From Polytrichum commune (taxonomy: Eukaryota > Streptophyta > Polytrichopsida > Polytrichales > Polytrichaceae), in assembly GCA_950295325.1 (NCBI GenBank), contig OX485806.1, forward strand, positions 13,082,001 to 13,146,000: a stretch of 64,000 bases of DNA. The letters are read 5' to 3'. Shown here in pieces: positions 44,653 to 57,727 of the stretch. Below the pieces are notes generated by a model that was not told where the DNA came from, searched no databases, and saw nothing but the letters and a program-made list of their open reading frames with translations. Within the stretch, counting starts at the first letter, position 1, and each line of letters begins with the position of its first letter. Both the position numbers and the translations under genes were made by a program.

Positions 44653-45772
44653 TGTAGATGGGATTTTTGCTTGGGTTCAAGTTTATATAAAATACCCCAA
44701 GGAAGACTGAATGAGTGTCAGATTGTTAATCTAGATGTCACTTTTAGGTTAATTGATAGTTCCTAGTTGTTAATGTAGGTGATTTACGCACACAACTCAG
44801 GGAAAACCTAACTTTTAGAGTTGTTTTAGGGTTAAATTATGATGTTTTGTGGCTTAGGGGCTCTCAGGTCCGTACATGCATTTGCTCAGTCTCTCCCTCA
44901 CATCCATTGTCCAGTAGTGACCATGTGTTTAGATATTTTTGGGATTTTTATGAGGCAGGGAGTCACAGCTCAACAATAGTCTTTTTGAGTATCCAGTAAC
45001 CACAATTCATCAAAGCCAAGGGCGCTTTGATTATTTCCATAATCTCTCCTTAATTAATTTGTGCCTTTAGTGGATCAAGAAATATGGTAGTAACAACTCC
45101 TAAGAGTTGTTGTCCCTCCTTAATTAAATATGAGTTTTAATTTGGCAGTATAATCAATGGACCGCACCCCAAGCTAAGTTGGTGGTACCGGAACCATCAT
45201 ATTTTAATCATATTTTAATGCCATTAATTCATATATTTATTCCATAATATTTCCTTTACTTAGATTTAGAATTCACTTCTAAATAATTCTTAAGTTCTAA
45301 TATTCTTTGTTTTTTAACACATACCTTATTACTTTTCGCAGCTTGCGAAATTGTTTTAAAACACTTTCACAGTGTTGTACAATTTAGCACTGAATTTATG
45401 TATACTTATTGCAATGCTAGATGCCCATTGTAGTGTTTAAATGATACAAAAATTTACTTCTTAAATATATTTGCAAAAAATTGTGCTTACCTGCTGTTAT
45501 GTTGTTTGCAAATTTTGTGTTCCAGGTTCCAAGTTCCAGGGAGATGAGCTGTGGTTGACAGCTGATGTAGACAAGTGTACTTGTCTCAGCTCTTCTTCCA
45601 ACGGTCTTTATGGTTGCACTGCTTGGTCTTCCCAAGAGTTATGGGATAACCTTCCGGCTTCCAAGCTTCCTCTTCGTTTCGGCGCCGAAGACTTAGCTCC
45701 TCCGCTTTGTGGATGAATCTGAAGCTTCAAAAGCTTGACCGGATCAATGCGCAGTTGCTAATCTCCACTACA
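44653..45772 (-). mobile_element. LTR of the second Tat-like element (right end uncertain)
   Basis: The boundary next to the PBS is clear (TGTAGATGGG on the plus strand). The other end is a guess at CCACTACA near 45772, whose complement TGTAGTGG resembles TGTAGATG. It contains a short plus-strand frame at 45471-45716 with many Cys and Trp residues, which I do not recognise and consider unproven. Confidence 0.4.
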
Positions 45773-47225
45773 TATTTGTCTTCTCTTGCCTTGCAAAAGC
45801 AATCCTATCTTTTTTTCATCATGCTTGAGAAGAGGAATTCTTTCGTTTCGTCGAAGTTGCGATTCCAAAGGTCGACTTGCAATCACGCTTAATGTCGTGG
45901 GAACAAAAACATCAAATTCTCTCAAGGTAAGCAATCGACAATAGCTCCCCGACACGAAGCATCACATTCTTGCATTCTTCCTCGTCGCTCTCACAATTTG
46001 ATGAAGAACTAGGCACCATAGCTAAGATGGGCATGAACCCGCATGCGAACATAAATTCTAACCTTGTGCACTCTCTCGTGCATTAAATTGATGTTGTATA
46101 TCTTTCTTAACAATTGACTTTGGATTTTCATCGCCGCATCGAAGATTCGCAAACCGGTTGGACTTGCAAACACTAGGAAGTCAACCGATTATGCCCAAAA
46201 ATCTCCCCGATCACAATTGCAAACTTAACACTATTCAACTTCAACATTGCATTATGTGGGACCACATATTATTCCCGTTTCTATTCTGGGATATTCTCAC
46301 TGTAGACATGAAAAATTCATCTGCAGCATGTGCACTGCTATTAATAGTAACAGATCAGCTGATAGGTGCTGAGTAATGTAATGAACCTTTATAGAAAAAT
46401 GTTAGAAACTTGCACGCAAAACAAAGAAGGGCTTCACACCCAATTCACAAGAGCTTTGAAGAATGTAATAATAATAATTTTTATTTCAACAAAAGTATAA
46501 CATTCGCTCTCTTCACGAGAGGAATTTATTGTATCTCGCTCGAAAACCCAAAACTCGATAATGCTCTCTCATTCGCTCAAAAAAACTCCCACTTGATAAT
46601 GCTCCCCTCTCTCCTTCGTCTCTCTCCTTTTTCCCCTCGAGTAGGTTCGGTAGTTACCCGTCAAATCCCTACCGAATGGATGTGTCTTCCCAAGACTAGG
46701 TTTTCAAGGGTTTTAGTCATTTGACACATGTCCAAATTTTGCTCACTAACTTTAGGTCATTAGCCTAATTTTTGCTTTTTAATTTGGCTAACCTACTTTT
46801 TGAGTTTTAGTGATTAGGTCTAGCATTTCTTTACTAATGCTCTAACCAAAGTAAGTTTTGGCACTAATTTGAACCAAAATTAAGTAACTAGGCTGCTTTG
46901 GCCAAAAAAATCAACTACAATAAGGAAGTTGTCAACATCCCGAACCAAGCCTAAACATCAAGTGATAGCCCAAAAATCGTGTCTAGAAGTTTGGACAGTT
47001 CACCTTCTTGAGCCCATGACCACAGAAAAGTATCTAGCCATGCTAGTTTGGCTCTCACGGTGCTATGCTAGTAGGTGTTGATTTCCTCCAATTGATATTG
47101 AGGCTAAAAGCTCAACTAATTTGTTGAGTGATCTAAGTATATTCCTCACTACATCCTACTCTCCCTCAATTATGAATGAGGTGTCATCCGCTTATTGTGC
47201 AATGCTCTATTGATAATGTGGCTTG
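45773..47225. other. no gene seen
   Basis: Only short frames. From 46.7 to 46.95 kb the text is rich in CTAACTTTAGGTCATTAG-like words and probably derives from a repeat. Confidence 0.4.
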
Positions 47226-47300
47226 GTGTCAACCCTAAACCCCCACCCCCATGTGTTAGCCACAAACCCCCACCCTTAGGCGTCGTAATCCAGGTGAGGG
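47226..47300 (-). mobile_element. two closely spaced LTR 3' ends of the TGTGAGCCC family
   Basis: On the minus strand GACGCCTAAGGGTGGGGGTT followed by TGTGGCTAACA matches the LTR terminus GACGCTTAAGGGTGGGGGG...CTCACA seen at 11546. A second similar terminus (GGGTGGGGGTTTAGGGTTGACA) lies 28 bp further on. These are fragments only. Confidence 0.5.
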
Positions 47301-47709
47301 GTCATGACTAACATCGCTTAACTGATCACACTTAATGCTTGGGATGTGAACTTGTCATGTGCACAATTTGATTTCATACTCCATGTTTTACTTTCAAAGA
47401 ACTGCATTTACAAGCATTGAGAAATGTTTTTATCCTCGCACATGTTGCTCTCACTCCATCCCTAGGCACTCCACACACTACCTCCTCCTAACACATCTAA
47501 TCCCTTAATCTAACTCTAATTAAATCAACAACCGAGCTCCACACCCCCACCTAATTGTGAATTCTGCCCAAAGTAAAACCACCGTTCGGTCCTCTCGGCA
47601 GCTGAGGTGCACAGTTCCCTGGGACGAGCCCTGATCATTGCCCAGCACCCAGCTGTTGGACTCACCAGTTCGGCCTTGAGCCTATTCCTTCCGCCATGGC
47701 TGCTGGTTG

Positions 47710-47925
47710 CCCCTGAGGGAAGCTAACACATGAGCAATGAGCCGTGAAAAGTGAGCGGTGAGCGGTAACACATGAGCAATGAGCAGTAACATGTGAGCAA
47801 TGATACCAAATTTAGTAATTGGGCACGGTTTTAGGTAATATTTTCTAAAATTGGCACTCATATTTTTGGAATATAAAGTACTCGCATTCGGATTGAAGAA
47901 GAATGAAGGCAACTTATAACCATGG
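47710..47925 (-). repeat. heptamer repeat module, minus strand
   Basis: In reverse complement it begins CCATGGTTATAAG, contains ACCGCTCACCGCTCAC together with GCTCATTGCTCAT variants, and ends GTTAGCTTCCCTCAGGGG. It has the same order of parts as the modules next to copies 1-3. Confidence 0.6.
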
Positions 47926-48024
47926 ATACTTAGTCCATTGTTGGTTTTTATTATAGAAATCCACACTAATACATGTCACTTATTCAAATTCTCAAACATG
48001 CAGTCAAATACAACACTTGAAATA

Positions 48025-51000
48025 TTACTCACATTCTACAACACCTGCAAGTTCAAGTAATCGCATGACCTCGTTGTAAGAGTACGTTGGAGCATGAATG
48101 AACTTGTCACTATCATAATCCACTTTGCACAAAAATCTAAACACGTAATAAAGATGTTTGCAATACACCCATTTCCCTTTCTTTCCCAATGACTGACATG
48201 ACATTTTGGTGAAGTCAAGGCATGTGCAATGCGGCATATCGCCAATTGTGACACGATATGTGATGTCCTCCTTGGAGACGATGTTGATTAGCACTCCAAA
48301 TCCTGGATATGGAATGGCAGTTATTCCAACCACATAATATCCGTCCATAAGCCCGGCGCTCTCCCATTTGTTTTTATGATCTACTGTTGGTGCTGCTAGA
48401 TTGTGGCACACTGACTTGCCAAACCTGGAAGTTGGGTGGGCATCCGGATTTAGTGGCACATGAAAATCCATCTGAGGGATTGGGAGCATCGCAATTGTTG
48501 AAAGCCTACGGCGAGGAGAGAGAGCCTCCCTCTGCTGCAATTGGAACCCAACATCTTCGAGTGCCAATACTTCTTGCCTTGAGAGATTGGTATCTATCTT
48601 CACAGGCCATATGCTAAGAACTACAGGCCAATCTAACACATACTTCTTCTTGTTCCCACTTACACAACGTTTGATGTCATCAAGGCAAAACCAAAACTCG
48701 TACTCCACATTGTTGGTGGAGCGGTATTCCTTCTTCAATCCTTTGTACGTGGGAGTTGGTGTGCCATGTTTGCCAGTTCCGACTTTGGCATTGCACAAAG
48801 TTCCTGTATTGGCTTGCATTGCCCAACATCTTTTGGTAGAGTTGGCTGGCAATCGTGCAATATGCCAATGGGAAGAAGAAACAATCAGTCTCTAACACTG
48901 ATGTGGTATGTGCCACACCATGCTCTGTAGAAACCAAAGATTCTTCTATGATTGCCCTTCTAACCCTAGTGTTAGGGCGAGGAATGGAGTAGTTCACTTT
49001 ATCGGGTCGGTGTGAGTCACAATGTGCACCCGGTGGCAGATCAAGCTTTCGTTTGGTGGATCCAAACAACTCAGACCCCTCCAAAGCACAATCCCTAGTA
49101 TTGAGATCTTGCAACCCTGGATAGGACTTCATGGCATCTGCCAATAGTTTCGGATCTCCGCACCTGGCAGCAGCTTTCAATTTCAAGGACACAGAATCAA
49201 GCCCTTTACCAGTAGAACCACCTCTCAACCATGATCTGTAATTTGCAATTTGCATGAATGCACGGATCAAATCGTCCACTGTTGCTTCATACAGACAAGT
49301 CATCTTGTTTCCAGACTGCTGGAGCCATTTGTTGTGTATTGTTTCTGCAAGATTACACGGTGGCATTTCTGCACGTTCATCCATTGTCATATCCTGCAAA
49401 AATATTACACAAATTAGAATAGATGGTATATGTAAATATATATCATGGATTTCTAAAAAGTAAAATAACATCTGAAATACATAGTAATGAAGCACTTACA
49501 AGAATCATGTGACCACCCCATTGCCTATAACGAAAGTGCCAAAACCCCAACCACTCGGACAAGCCGAGAATGCCTTCTTCTGTGGCAGCTCCGGATGACA
49601 ACCACCATGAACGAATGACATGATATTTAATTTCAGCTTCATCAATTGTTTTCGCGTCTTTATAATCTTTGCGTAGTTGTTTGTGCTGAAACTGCAAAGA
49701 TGTCTTTATATACTTCTGCGTCACCTTATCCAAACTTTGTGACCAATGAAAAAGACAAGTACGCTCACGACCCACCATTGGCAAACTTCCAATTAGCATG
49801 AGCATTATTTGCCATGAAACCTTTGAAATTTACTTTTGATACTTCATTCTCCGACATGACGGAGTTTAAGTTTTCCCAAAAGAGCGTTTGAGCTACGCCA
49901 TCTTCAGCTTACATATCACAACACGCAATGGTCAACACCTTACAGTACTTGCTATCATACACATGACACGCAAGGGTGGTCCAGCCCTTCAGACGTTTGA
50001 CGTGATCAAACATTATCCATGAATTCTCCATATCTCCCCCCACTTGCATACGTTTCACAAGATCCATACCACTTCCGGGAAGATCTACTGACATTTTGAA
50101 GACAAATACTTTGTCCTTAGATTGTCCCGGGAATCTACTATCATGGACATACTTGAAGCCTGAATGATCTTTGAGTGCCATGATACTATCCATTGTGCCC
50201 ATTCCACTACGAACAAAGCGCTTTGAGCCCGATACAAAGTTACGACAATTTGGAGAGGCAAGAGTACTGAATTTATCCATGATGACCTCTAATGACGAAC
50301 CTGCTAGGTGATGTCCTTCACCATTTGATGGAGATTTTAGGAGGTAGTCTGCTAGGAATTTTTTGCTCGCTGCCATAACTATTGCAGAGTTTTTGGCACT
50401 CGGTGTTTTCATGACCTCACTAGCAACGCATTGGTAAGCCATGTCAAGTGACTCACAACATGTACCATTTGATACAGGGTGTTCATGAACACCTAGATGT
50501 ATACAAGCTCTTGACATCCCTGGAGATGTGGAGTGAACATATATTATGCGAGCATGACACAACACAATACACGTTGGTATTGAACAACATACCTTACATT
50601 CCAATCTTGATTTTTCTGGGGCAACATCTCCCACAGAAAATGGGATAGGAGTCGATCCAATCCATTCGGTGTAATTGTAAACACCTCCATTGCGATACAA
50701 ATAATCATAGTATGTATTTGTGCACTGTAAATGACCGGCACATAAAGAACGTCTGAAAGAAAATCCAAAATCGTTTTGGATATTTGTTGTTTTGGTTGTG
50801 CACCAAGGATGTCCGTCGCACATCTTATCCATGCCATCCATGGAACGCCCATACGTACTAGAAACATCCACAGCTATTGGAGGCAAAATAAATATAACAT
50901 CACCATCAAAAGATGGTGGCAAGTACTTGACATTACGTACATCTATAGTGTCAAAATCAATTGCAGTAAGATCGGATTTAGACCTTTTCCTAGACTTTGT

Positions 51001-51600
51001 CATTTTTAATGCATCGACAATATTAAAACCTGAAGAAGATGAAGAAGGATGAAGAGGTGGACGTTGAGACGAAACACCATGGCGAATCAATTTCATGTAC
51101 GACGAATTGTGAGGGGTTTTATCAACATCCACAGAGACCAAAACCAGTTTGGAAGGCTTAGTCTTATCAGAAAAAGGTGATGTATCAGAAATATTAACAA
51201 CAGGACAAACCTCTTCATCTGAATCCAACAACACAAGTACATCATCGTCACTTGGTTCTATCTTGACAGTAGCCATACTAGGCACATTGACAGTAGATGC
51301 GCCAAACTCATTTGTCAACAAAGCAGTGGATGCTTGCATCTGAGAATTAGTAAGCCCTATAACTCTAAATGATTTTGGACCTAAAATCCAAAAGTATCCA
51401 TCTTGACACATGCTCTTCGGAATCAAAATTGTCTCCAAAATATCGTCGTTCGTGGAATACATCTCTTGCTCCACGTACATAGATCCTATCCGGAGATTGA
51501 ACCTCAAACTAAGCAATTCTTCTGAGACCTTCACATGATGATCATCCTCAAGAGGCAAAGTGAAGGGCACAAATGATCTAGATGCTTTAATGGTAGCCAT
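48025..51600 (-). pseudogene. MULE-type transposase-like gene with SWIM zinc finger, broken
   Basis: From the ATG at 51600 a 563-codon frame runs to a TAA at 49909-49911. It contains a Cys-rich segment (CKVCCSIPTCIVLCHA ... GVHEHPVSNGTC) and the transposase-like WTTLACHVYDSKYCKVLTIA followed by CCDM. The same frame continues past the TAA (EDGVAQTLFWENLNSVM), so the stop probably replaces Gln. After NNAHANWK the frame shifts (likely a small deletion) to VGRERTCLFHWSQSLDK. An intron is deduced at 49394-49499 (GTAAGT...TTTGCAG). The next exon starts DMTMDERAEMPPCNLAETIH. Another frameshift near 48870 leads to the last part, with a SWIM finger (CTCLDF ... YCKHLYY) and a stop at 48025. MULE/FAR1-like proteins with SWIM fingers are transposases or derived DNA-binding proteins. 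Confidence 0.65.
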
Positions 51601-52557
51601 TTTGAAGTAAGGGTATTGGAAAATGAGAGACATTGGAATGTGCAAATGAAAGATAATTTGTACTGGCAATATTGGGCCTTCGCAAGAAACCCTAAATAAG
51701 AACAATAAAAAAATGAAGAAACCCTAATATCTAAGAACAATGAAGGCGATCCATAACATTAAGGAGCAATGCTAAGAGGGTATCCTTTGAGTACCCGCAA
51801 ATTTACCTCAGCAAGAAGGGACAAGTTTGCAAAACAAAGGTGAATGAATGGATAATTAATCAAATATAGAAGCTTCAAAAAGGTATCAAAGAGGTTTCCA
51901 ATGCGGGTGTCGGGAGACTTTTCCAAAAAGTGCAACTACCTTTTTGACCTAACCAACTTTCCCGTTGCTTTACAGCTATTTAAATTTATTAAGATCGTAA
52001 TTTAGCCTAGATTAGAACCTTTATCACCACTTGGCATTAGTTTTGTCCTAGAAACCGACATAATTAATACTAAGCATTGAAAGTAACTACCCAAATAGAT
52101 CTAAAATAGCCTAAGTAAAACTCAAACTTAGTGTTACTTTTGCTCTTGAAAGACCATCAAACCGGCACGCGCCGGTTTGATGCTCTTTTAAGAAGGTCAA
52201 TTCGGGCTTCCTACTTAATATTATGTCACATTCAAATGATAAAATAGATTACAATAAGCGAGTTTCCGCGTCGAAAAAAAATAACAAGAAAAATATACGG
52301 TATCAGTATATTTCAAAATAAATATTCTAATCAATAGAATAGAACCACGCGTTAATAAGATTCAATATATATATGTAGGAGTATGCACCAAGCTTTGTAT
52401 GAGTGTTTTAGAAAGTGAGTTGTATAGCGGTTAGCATTTATTATCACAGATGCAAGAGGTAGATCATTATGAGACTAGTACATAATTGAGTGGAAGAAGG
52501 AAGAGACGAAAATGATTGTACTTCACAACAAAGAGAATTCGAGAACGAGCAAACAGT
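51601..52557. other. no gene seen
   Basis: AT-rich upstream region of the MULE-like gene. There is no clear TIR, so I cannot say whether the gene sits in a transposon or is a domesticated copy. Confidence 0.35.
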
Positions 52558-52827
52558 ATGAGGAAAAAATCTAACATTGTAATGCAGAATTATATAGATG
52601 ATTTAGCAGAAATACAAAAGAGTATAGATTTGAATGATTTGGACGAAGAAAGTGAAGAGGCAAGAGAAGAGGTTGATGGGGATGTATACAATAATACTGC
52701 GAATAAGATTGGAGTCCACGATGATGGTGAAGAGGAAGAAAATGAGCAAATCAAGATATATGAAGAAGATGACAACAACTCCATGCACGGAAACGAAGAA
52801 GATGAAGATGGAGACAAAATTTATTGC
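52558..52827 (+). other. acidic open frame ending in a splice-donor consensus, unrecognised
   Basis: From the ATG at 52558 the frame gives a very acidic sequence (DEESEEAREEVDGD, HDDGEEEENEQ, GNEEDEDGDKIYC) and reaches TGC|GTAAGT at 52827. Purine-rich DNA can make such frames by chance. It lies upstream of copy 3, on the same strand, beyond the second satellite. A link as a 5' exon is possible but not shown. Confidence 0.25.
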
Positions 52828-52842
52828 GTAAGTATCTTTTGA

Positions 52843-53325
52843 GCATCTCATAGAAAATAACACATATTTGACATAACACAAATGCTATTGGAGTTGCAAT
52901 TTGATGAGAGTAATAGTCAACCAGATGGTAGAGCAAGCGTATTAGTTTGTTGAAAGTAGATGATTTTATTAAAAAGTTATTAAGAAGGATCTACGCACAC
53001 TTGCATAGGAAAACCTTCTATATATCCAACCTATATAATTTCCTGCCTAACCACTAGCTCATTAGGGGATAGCACCAGTCAATGCAACCAACCGGATTCG
53101 AACCCTGGTTAGTGCAGACCGAAACATCAGTCTCTTTAGACTACTCGCATCCACATGTGGATGTCTTAAATCCTTTTGCACACAGTTATATTCAATTCAC
53201 GAAGGTATATGATCGCTTCTAGCTAGTCTACTACAAGCAACGACAAATACGTTTAAGAGTCCAAAAGGTATTAACAGGATTGCAAATTTCATACCCCTTT
53301 CCTGGTATATGAAAGTAGAAACACG
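52843..53325. other. no gene; isolated B-box-like motif
   Basis: GGTTCGAATCC on the minus strand at about 53092-53102 is a perfect RNA polymerase III B box. No tRNA cloverleaf or correctly placed A box accompanies it, so a SINE relic is the most I would suggest. Confidence 0.35.
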
Positions 53326-53329
53326 TATG

Positions 53330-54530
53330 AGGACCGGATAGGGTATTGGTGGTACCGCCAATACCCTATCAGGTATGAGAGTCGAAATATGTAGGAGGGC
53401 CCCCAGGGTATTGGCAGTACCGCCACAACCCCCCGTCCATAATAGTGGATACACGTATGAAAGCCCCAGGGGTATTGGCGGTACCCGCCACTATCATTTT
53501 GGGTATGAGAGGGGAAATACGAAGGAGGTCCCGAAGGGTATTGGCGGTGCCGCCAATACCCCCCGGGTATTAAAATGAAAACATGTATAACGGCCCCAGG
53601 GGTATTGGTGGTGCCCCCAACCACCCCCCCCCCCCCCCCCGGCCACCGTGGGTATGGAAATAGATATGCGTATGTGGTCTCACGGGTATTGGTGGCACCG
53701 CGAATACCCACCGGGCATGAAAGAAGAAATATGCTAGAGGTGTAACGGGTATTGGCGGCACCGCCAATACCCCTTCGGGTATGAAGGAAAAAATGCGTAT
53801 GTGGTCTAAGGGGTATTGGCAGCACCACCAATACCCCTTCGGGTATGAAGGAGGAAATATGTATGTGGTCTAAGGGGTATTGGTGGCACCGCCAATACCC
53901 CCTCGGGTATAAATGAGGAAATACGTATGGGGGTCTAATGGGTATTGGCGGCACCGCCAATACCCCCTCGGGTACAAATGAGGAAATATGTATGGGATCT
54001 AATGGGTATTGGCGGCACCGCCAATACCCCCTCGGGTACAAATGAGGAAATATGTATGGGATCTAATGGGTATTGGCGGCACCACCAATACCCCCTCGGC
54101 TATAAAGGAGGAAATACGTATGGGGTCTAATGGGTATTGGCGGTGCCGCTATACCCCCTCGGGTATAAAGGAGGAAATACGTACGGGGTCTAATGGGTAT
54201 TGGCGGCACCGCCAATACCCCCTCGGGTATAAAGGAAGAAATACGTATGTGTTCTAAGGGGTATTGGCGGCACCGCCAATACCCCCTCGGATATAAAGGA
54301 AGAAATACGTATGTGGTCTAAGGGGTATTGGAGGCACCGCCAATACCCCCTCGGGTATGAAAGCACGTACAAGGGCTTGGGGATATTGGCGATGCCGCCA
54401 ATACCCCTCAAGATATGGGAGACGTTATGCATTCGAAAATACCAAGGGCATTGGCGGTACCGCTAATATCCCTAAGGCCTAAAGTTGCGATGTTTATGAA
54501 GATATTGGCGGTGCCGCCGATATCATCCGG
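53330..54530. repeat. 62-66-bp tandem array; each unit carries a 26-bp perfect dyad (about 19 units)
   Basis: Each unit has a palindrome with arms GGGTATTGGCGG and CCGCCAATACCC around a 2-bp spacer (CA, TA or TG). This is followed by a link such as CTCGGGTATAAAGGAGGAAA and TACGTATGGGGTCTAA. Nineteen consecutive units start near 53339, 53405, 53470, 53537, 53600, 53684, 53749, 53812, 53876, 53940, 54004, 54068, 54131, 54194, 54258, 54322, 54383, 54447 and 54502. The edge units are most diverged and the 53.75-54.3 kb core is most uniform. The long Gly/Thr/Pro-rich frames on both strands are by-products of the repetition. Confidence 0.95.
53624..53640. repeat. poly-C tract
   Basis: A run of about seventeen C bases replaces part of the right arm and linker of the fifth unit. 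Confidence 0.9.
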
Positions 54531-55709
54531 GTAGGAAACTGAAAGTATTTTTGGGTAAGCACTGTCCTCATCCAAATGTAAATATTCATCCAATAAGATT
54601 CATTTGTTTAAAAATTCTGATAGACAAGGTAGGAAACCCTACGTTCAGTTCTTTTTCGGTTGCTGAACATTGAGAAGAGTGGCAAGCCGTGGGGTAGTAG
54701 CGAGGTGGTGGAAGAAGATATTAGGTGTCGCGGGTTGTCGTAAGGTTGGATGTAACAAAGTATGAGGTGATTATCTTCATTTGTGTATGTATGTATTGTG
54801 TATTCTGAAAATGCATATAAAAAGTCATTTTCAAGCTTAACAACGTGTGTTTGTAATCTGTACAAGTATATGTTGTTATAATCTGTATAGACAAATGAGT
54901 TTGTATTTGAGGGTATTGGCGGTGCCGCCAATACCCCTTTAAGAACCAAATATTGAAGGATTGAATGCTTTGATAGCATAATGAAGAACCAATTTTACTG
55001 TGTATCAACAGTTTGAGGATATTGGCGGCACAGCCAGTATACCAAAGACTGTGTGTATGTGTATGTTGGTGTGAATATGAGTGTATAAATGTGTGTGTTT
55101 TTGTGTGTGTGTTTTTGTGTTTGGGTTTGTGTTTGTGTTTGTATTTGTGTGTGTTTGTATTTGTGTTGTATGTGTGTTTGTGTTTGTGTGTGTGTGTGTG
55201 TGTTTTTTTTTTTAAAGTCTGAAAGTGGTAGATTTGGGTTTTAAGAGGTGAATTTTTAAAATTATAAAAAAACCTTAGATTACGTTGAAAAACAATAAGT
55301 GTATACATTTAGATCATCTCAGTAGACACGATTTTTTGTGGAATTTAAAACTTGAATTTGCATTTTTAGGAATTTTCCAAAGTGTACTGCTTTTGTGGGG
55401 TTGAAGATTTGTAATCTAATGTACCCCCTCGGTACATTCTAGAATTTGTTTTATGCAGTGTTTCTTTCAACTAGGCAACTTTGAAGGTCCTTAAAAATTG
55501 AAGATTATGATGATTTTTTTTAAAATAAGTAAGATTAGATTCATTTTATTTGGCTCTACTACTTGTTCATATAATGTTTTTTCATATGAGTTCATTTTTT
55601 ATATTTAAAAATTTGTTGAAGTTCTACATAAGAAGTTGTTTGTTGTTTTGAATTTAGTTGAAGTGATCAACAATTTGTGTTTTGACAAGTTTCTTCATCT
55701 TTGTTGCAG
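54531..55709. repeat. spacer with two isolated dyads and a TG-rich tract, 5' of copy 3
   Basis: Single dyads of the preceding array recur at about 54910-54936 (perfect) and 55017-55043 (imperfect). A (TG/TTTG)-rich simple repeat spans about 55055-55215, then AT-rich sequence runs to a 3' splice site TTTGTTGCAG ending at 55709. As for copy 1, the coding exon begins directly after this acceptor, so the region is probably the end of a 5' UTR intron. Confidence 0.7.
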
Positions 55710-57727
55710 ATGGAGACAAACGATACTTCAAAGCATTTGGCTTCTGATAACAAGCCAAATTGTTGATTTGTGTGAAGTCACTTCTTCTCATGTGAAAGCA
55801 AATGCTATTTTGAGTGATCATTCGTTTGATTCTAACTCAGTAATTAAGAATCTGCAATTTCAACCTACTTCAAAATCAAGATTTTTCATTCCGTTATGTC
55901 ATTTTTTTTCAATGCCTTTGGTTCGACCAACCTTGATGTCAGATGTTCTCAAGTTGGAACAGGGATTTATTCATGGGTATAGATCCGGAAGTGCCGTGTT
56001 TTATATCTCAGTTGTAAACAATGAAATGGAAACTGAAGATGTGACCTTTGAATTGATAAATTCTTGGAATACACACTGGAAAAATGCAAGTGCAAAATTC
56101 GATGAGTTTCTAAAAGAAGACGAGGTTCTCAACAAATTTGTGGGCAACATGTTTTGGGTGTGAGATGAGAATCATCGTTTGCAAGCATGGAGGTCAGTTA
56201 TCGATAAGCATCATTTTGGAGAGGCAACTTGGCACATTTCAGTGGATTCTATTTTGTTGAATCCATCCCCTGATGTTGCGGTGCTGCTCATGACAATGCA
56301 CGATCTCAACATGTATGTTTTTACCATGTATTTTGTTTTTTCATTTCTCAAGTTTTTAGTTTGTTTCTTATTTGTTTTTTATATTTTTTATTGAATTCGT
56401 TTTGGTTGTTTCAGTCATGTTGAACATTCTCATGTGAAGACCAACCTTGTGCATCAACTGTATCGTGTGCAAGCTATCGGAAATTTATTCATTGAAAACT
56501 TCAAAAATTTATTGACACCTGACCAATACAAAAAATGCATCACAAAGACAATTGCAACGTGGTACTCGCTTACACGGGATCTCTTCTTAGATTATTTATA
56601 TAATGTAAGTTTCATACCACTCTTCGCACTCTTCGTTATTTTCATTAGTTTTCTCGTTTTAATCGTATTTCTATGTTTAACTGATTGTGTTATTTGTTCA
56701 GCGTGATATTGTTGATGCAGAAGATTTGGCCAAGAAAAAATATTTTGAGGTCAATCAAAAGCATGAGAGGTATGTCGAAGGAGTTACTGAATTTATGAAT
56801 GCAGCAATGGATGCCAAACGTGTCAAACTAGACTCTAGTCTTGTAAAGCATTTACCTATTGCGGATCCCAGTTTGGGACATGGTTTCTTGACTCAAATCA
56901 AATGGCATTATGATTTGTGTTATGAAGAACCTCAAATGAATCAAGAAAAGCTTAGCATCTTGTGACATCGAAAGTAGGTGCCGCGCAGAAGGTTAAATTA
57001 TTGGAGTTGTGGAATTCAACTCGTGCATTTCGTATGTCTTTGAAATTTCCAAAGATACCTAATTCCGATAAGGCTTTTGATTTATGGTTATACAAAGCAA
57101 CATTTTGGAGTCTGGTAATAATATCTTGTTGAAGTCTGTTTTTATCTAAATAATTGTAAGTATTATTTTCATATTATATGTATTCCATACTTTTGTTCTC
57201 ACTTGTTTTTTCTTTTTCTTTCAATAGTTGGCTAAAGAAGCTCTTGGTCTTTATGAATCCACAATTTTTGAATTAAACATCATCATCAAGATCGCTCCTG
57301 AAACAGTGGAACCTTTGCCACTTTTTGCTGATTATGTTAAATCTTGGAGGGTTACTTGTCGGAAAACGGCATTTTTCAAATTGTTCAAATCGAATGACGG
57401 CATTATGAAAAACGAGACTTTTGATAAGCAGTCTGGAGGACTTCAAGCCATGAGACGGGTTGTTTACAAGTATTTGTGATATTTGTCTTGACTGTATTTT
57501 ATGTTTGGCATTCTTTATTTTTTTTCCAATTTTTGTAACTCTTTTGACTTGAATCTAATTTTTTAATTTACACAGATACTTTAAGCGTGTGTTGCTGCTT
57601 GCCAATGCTTTGGATAAGCTCCCAACATTTTTGGACAGTTTTAAGGATGTTCAATCGGAGAATTCGATGTTCACTTCTGAAATATGCAAGGATTGGAATG
57701 AGGTCCATTGGTATGAATGCGGATGGT

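Noticed and set aside
53040-53110. tRNA gene on the minus strand
   Set aside because: A perfect B box (GGTTCGAATCC) is present, but there is no A box at the right distance and no cloverleaf; at best a SINE relic.
53289-54432. Gly/Thr/Pro-rich frames such as GIGGTANTP on both strands
   Set aside because: They come from translating the palindromic 62-66-bp units; both strands give similar peptides because the units are palindromes.
55055-55222. Coding frame with repeated VCV/FVF residues
   Set aside because: Translation of a TG/TTTG simple repeat.
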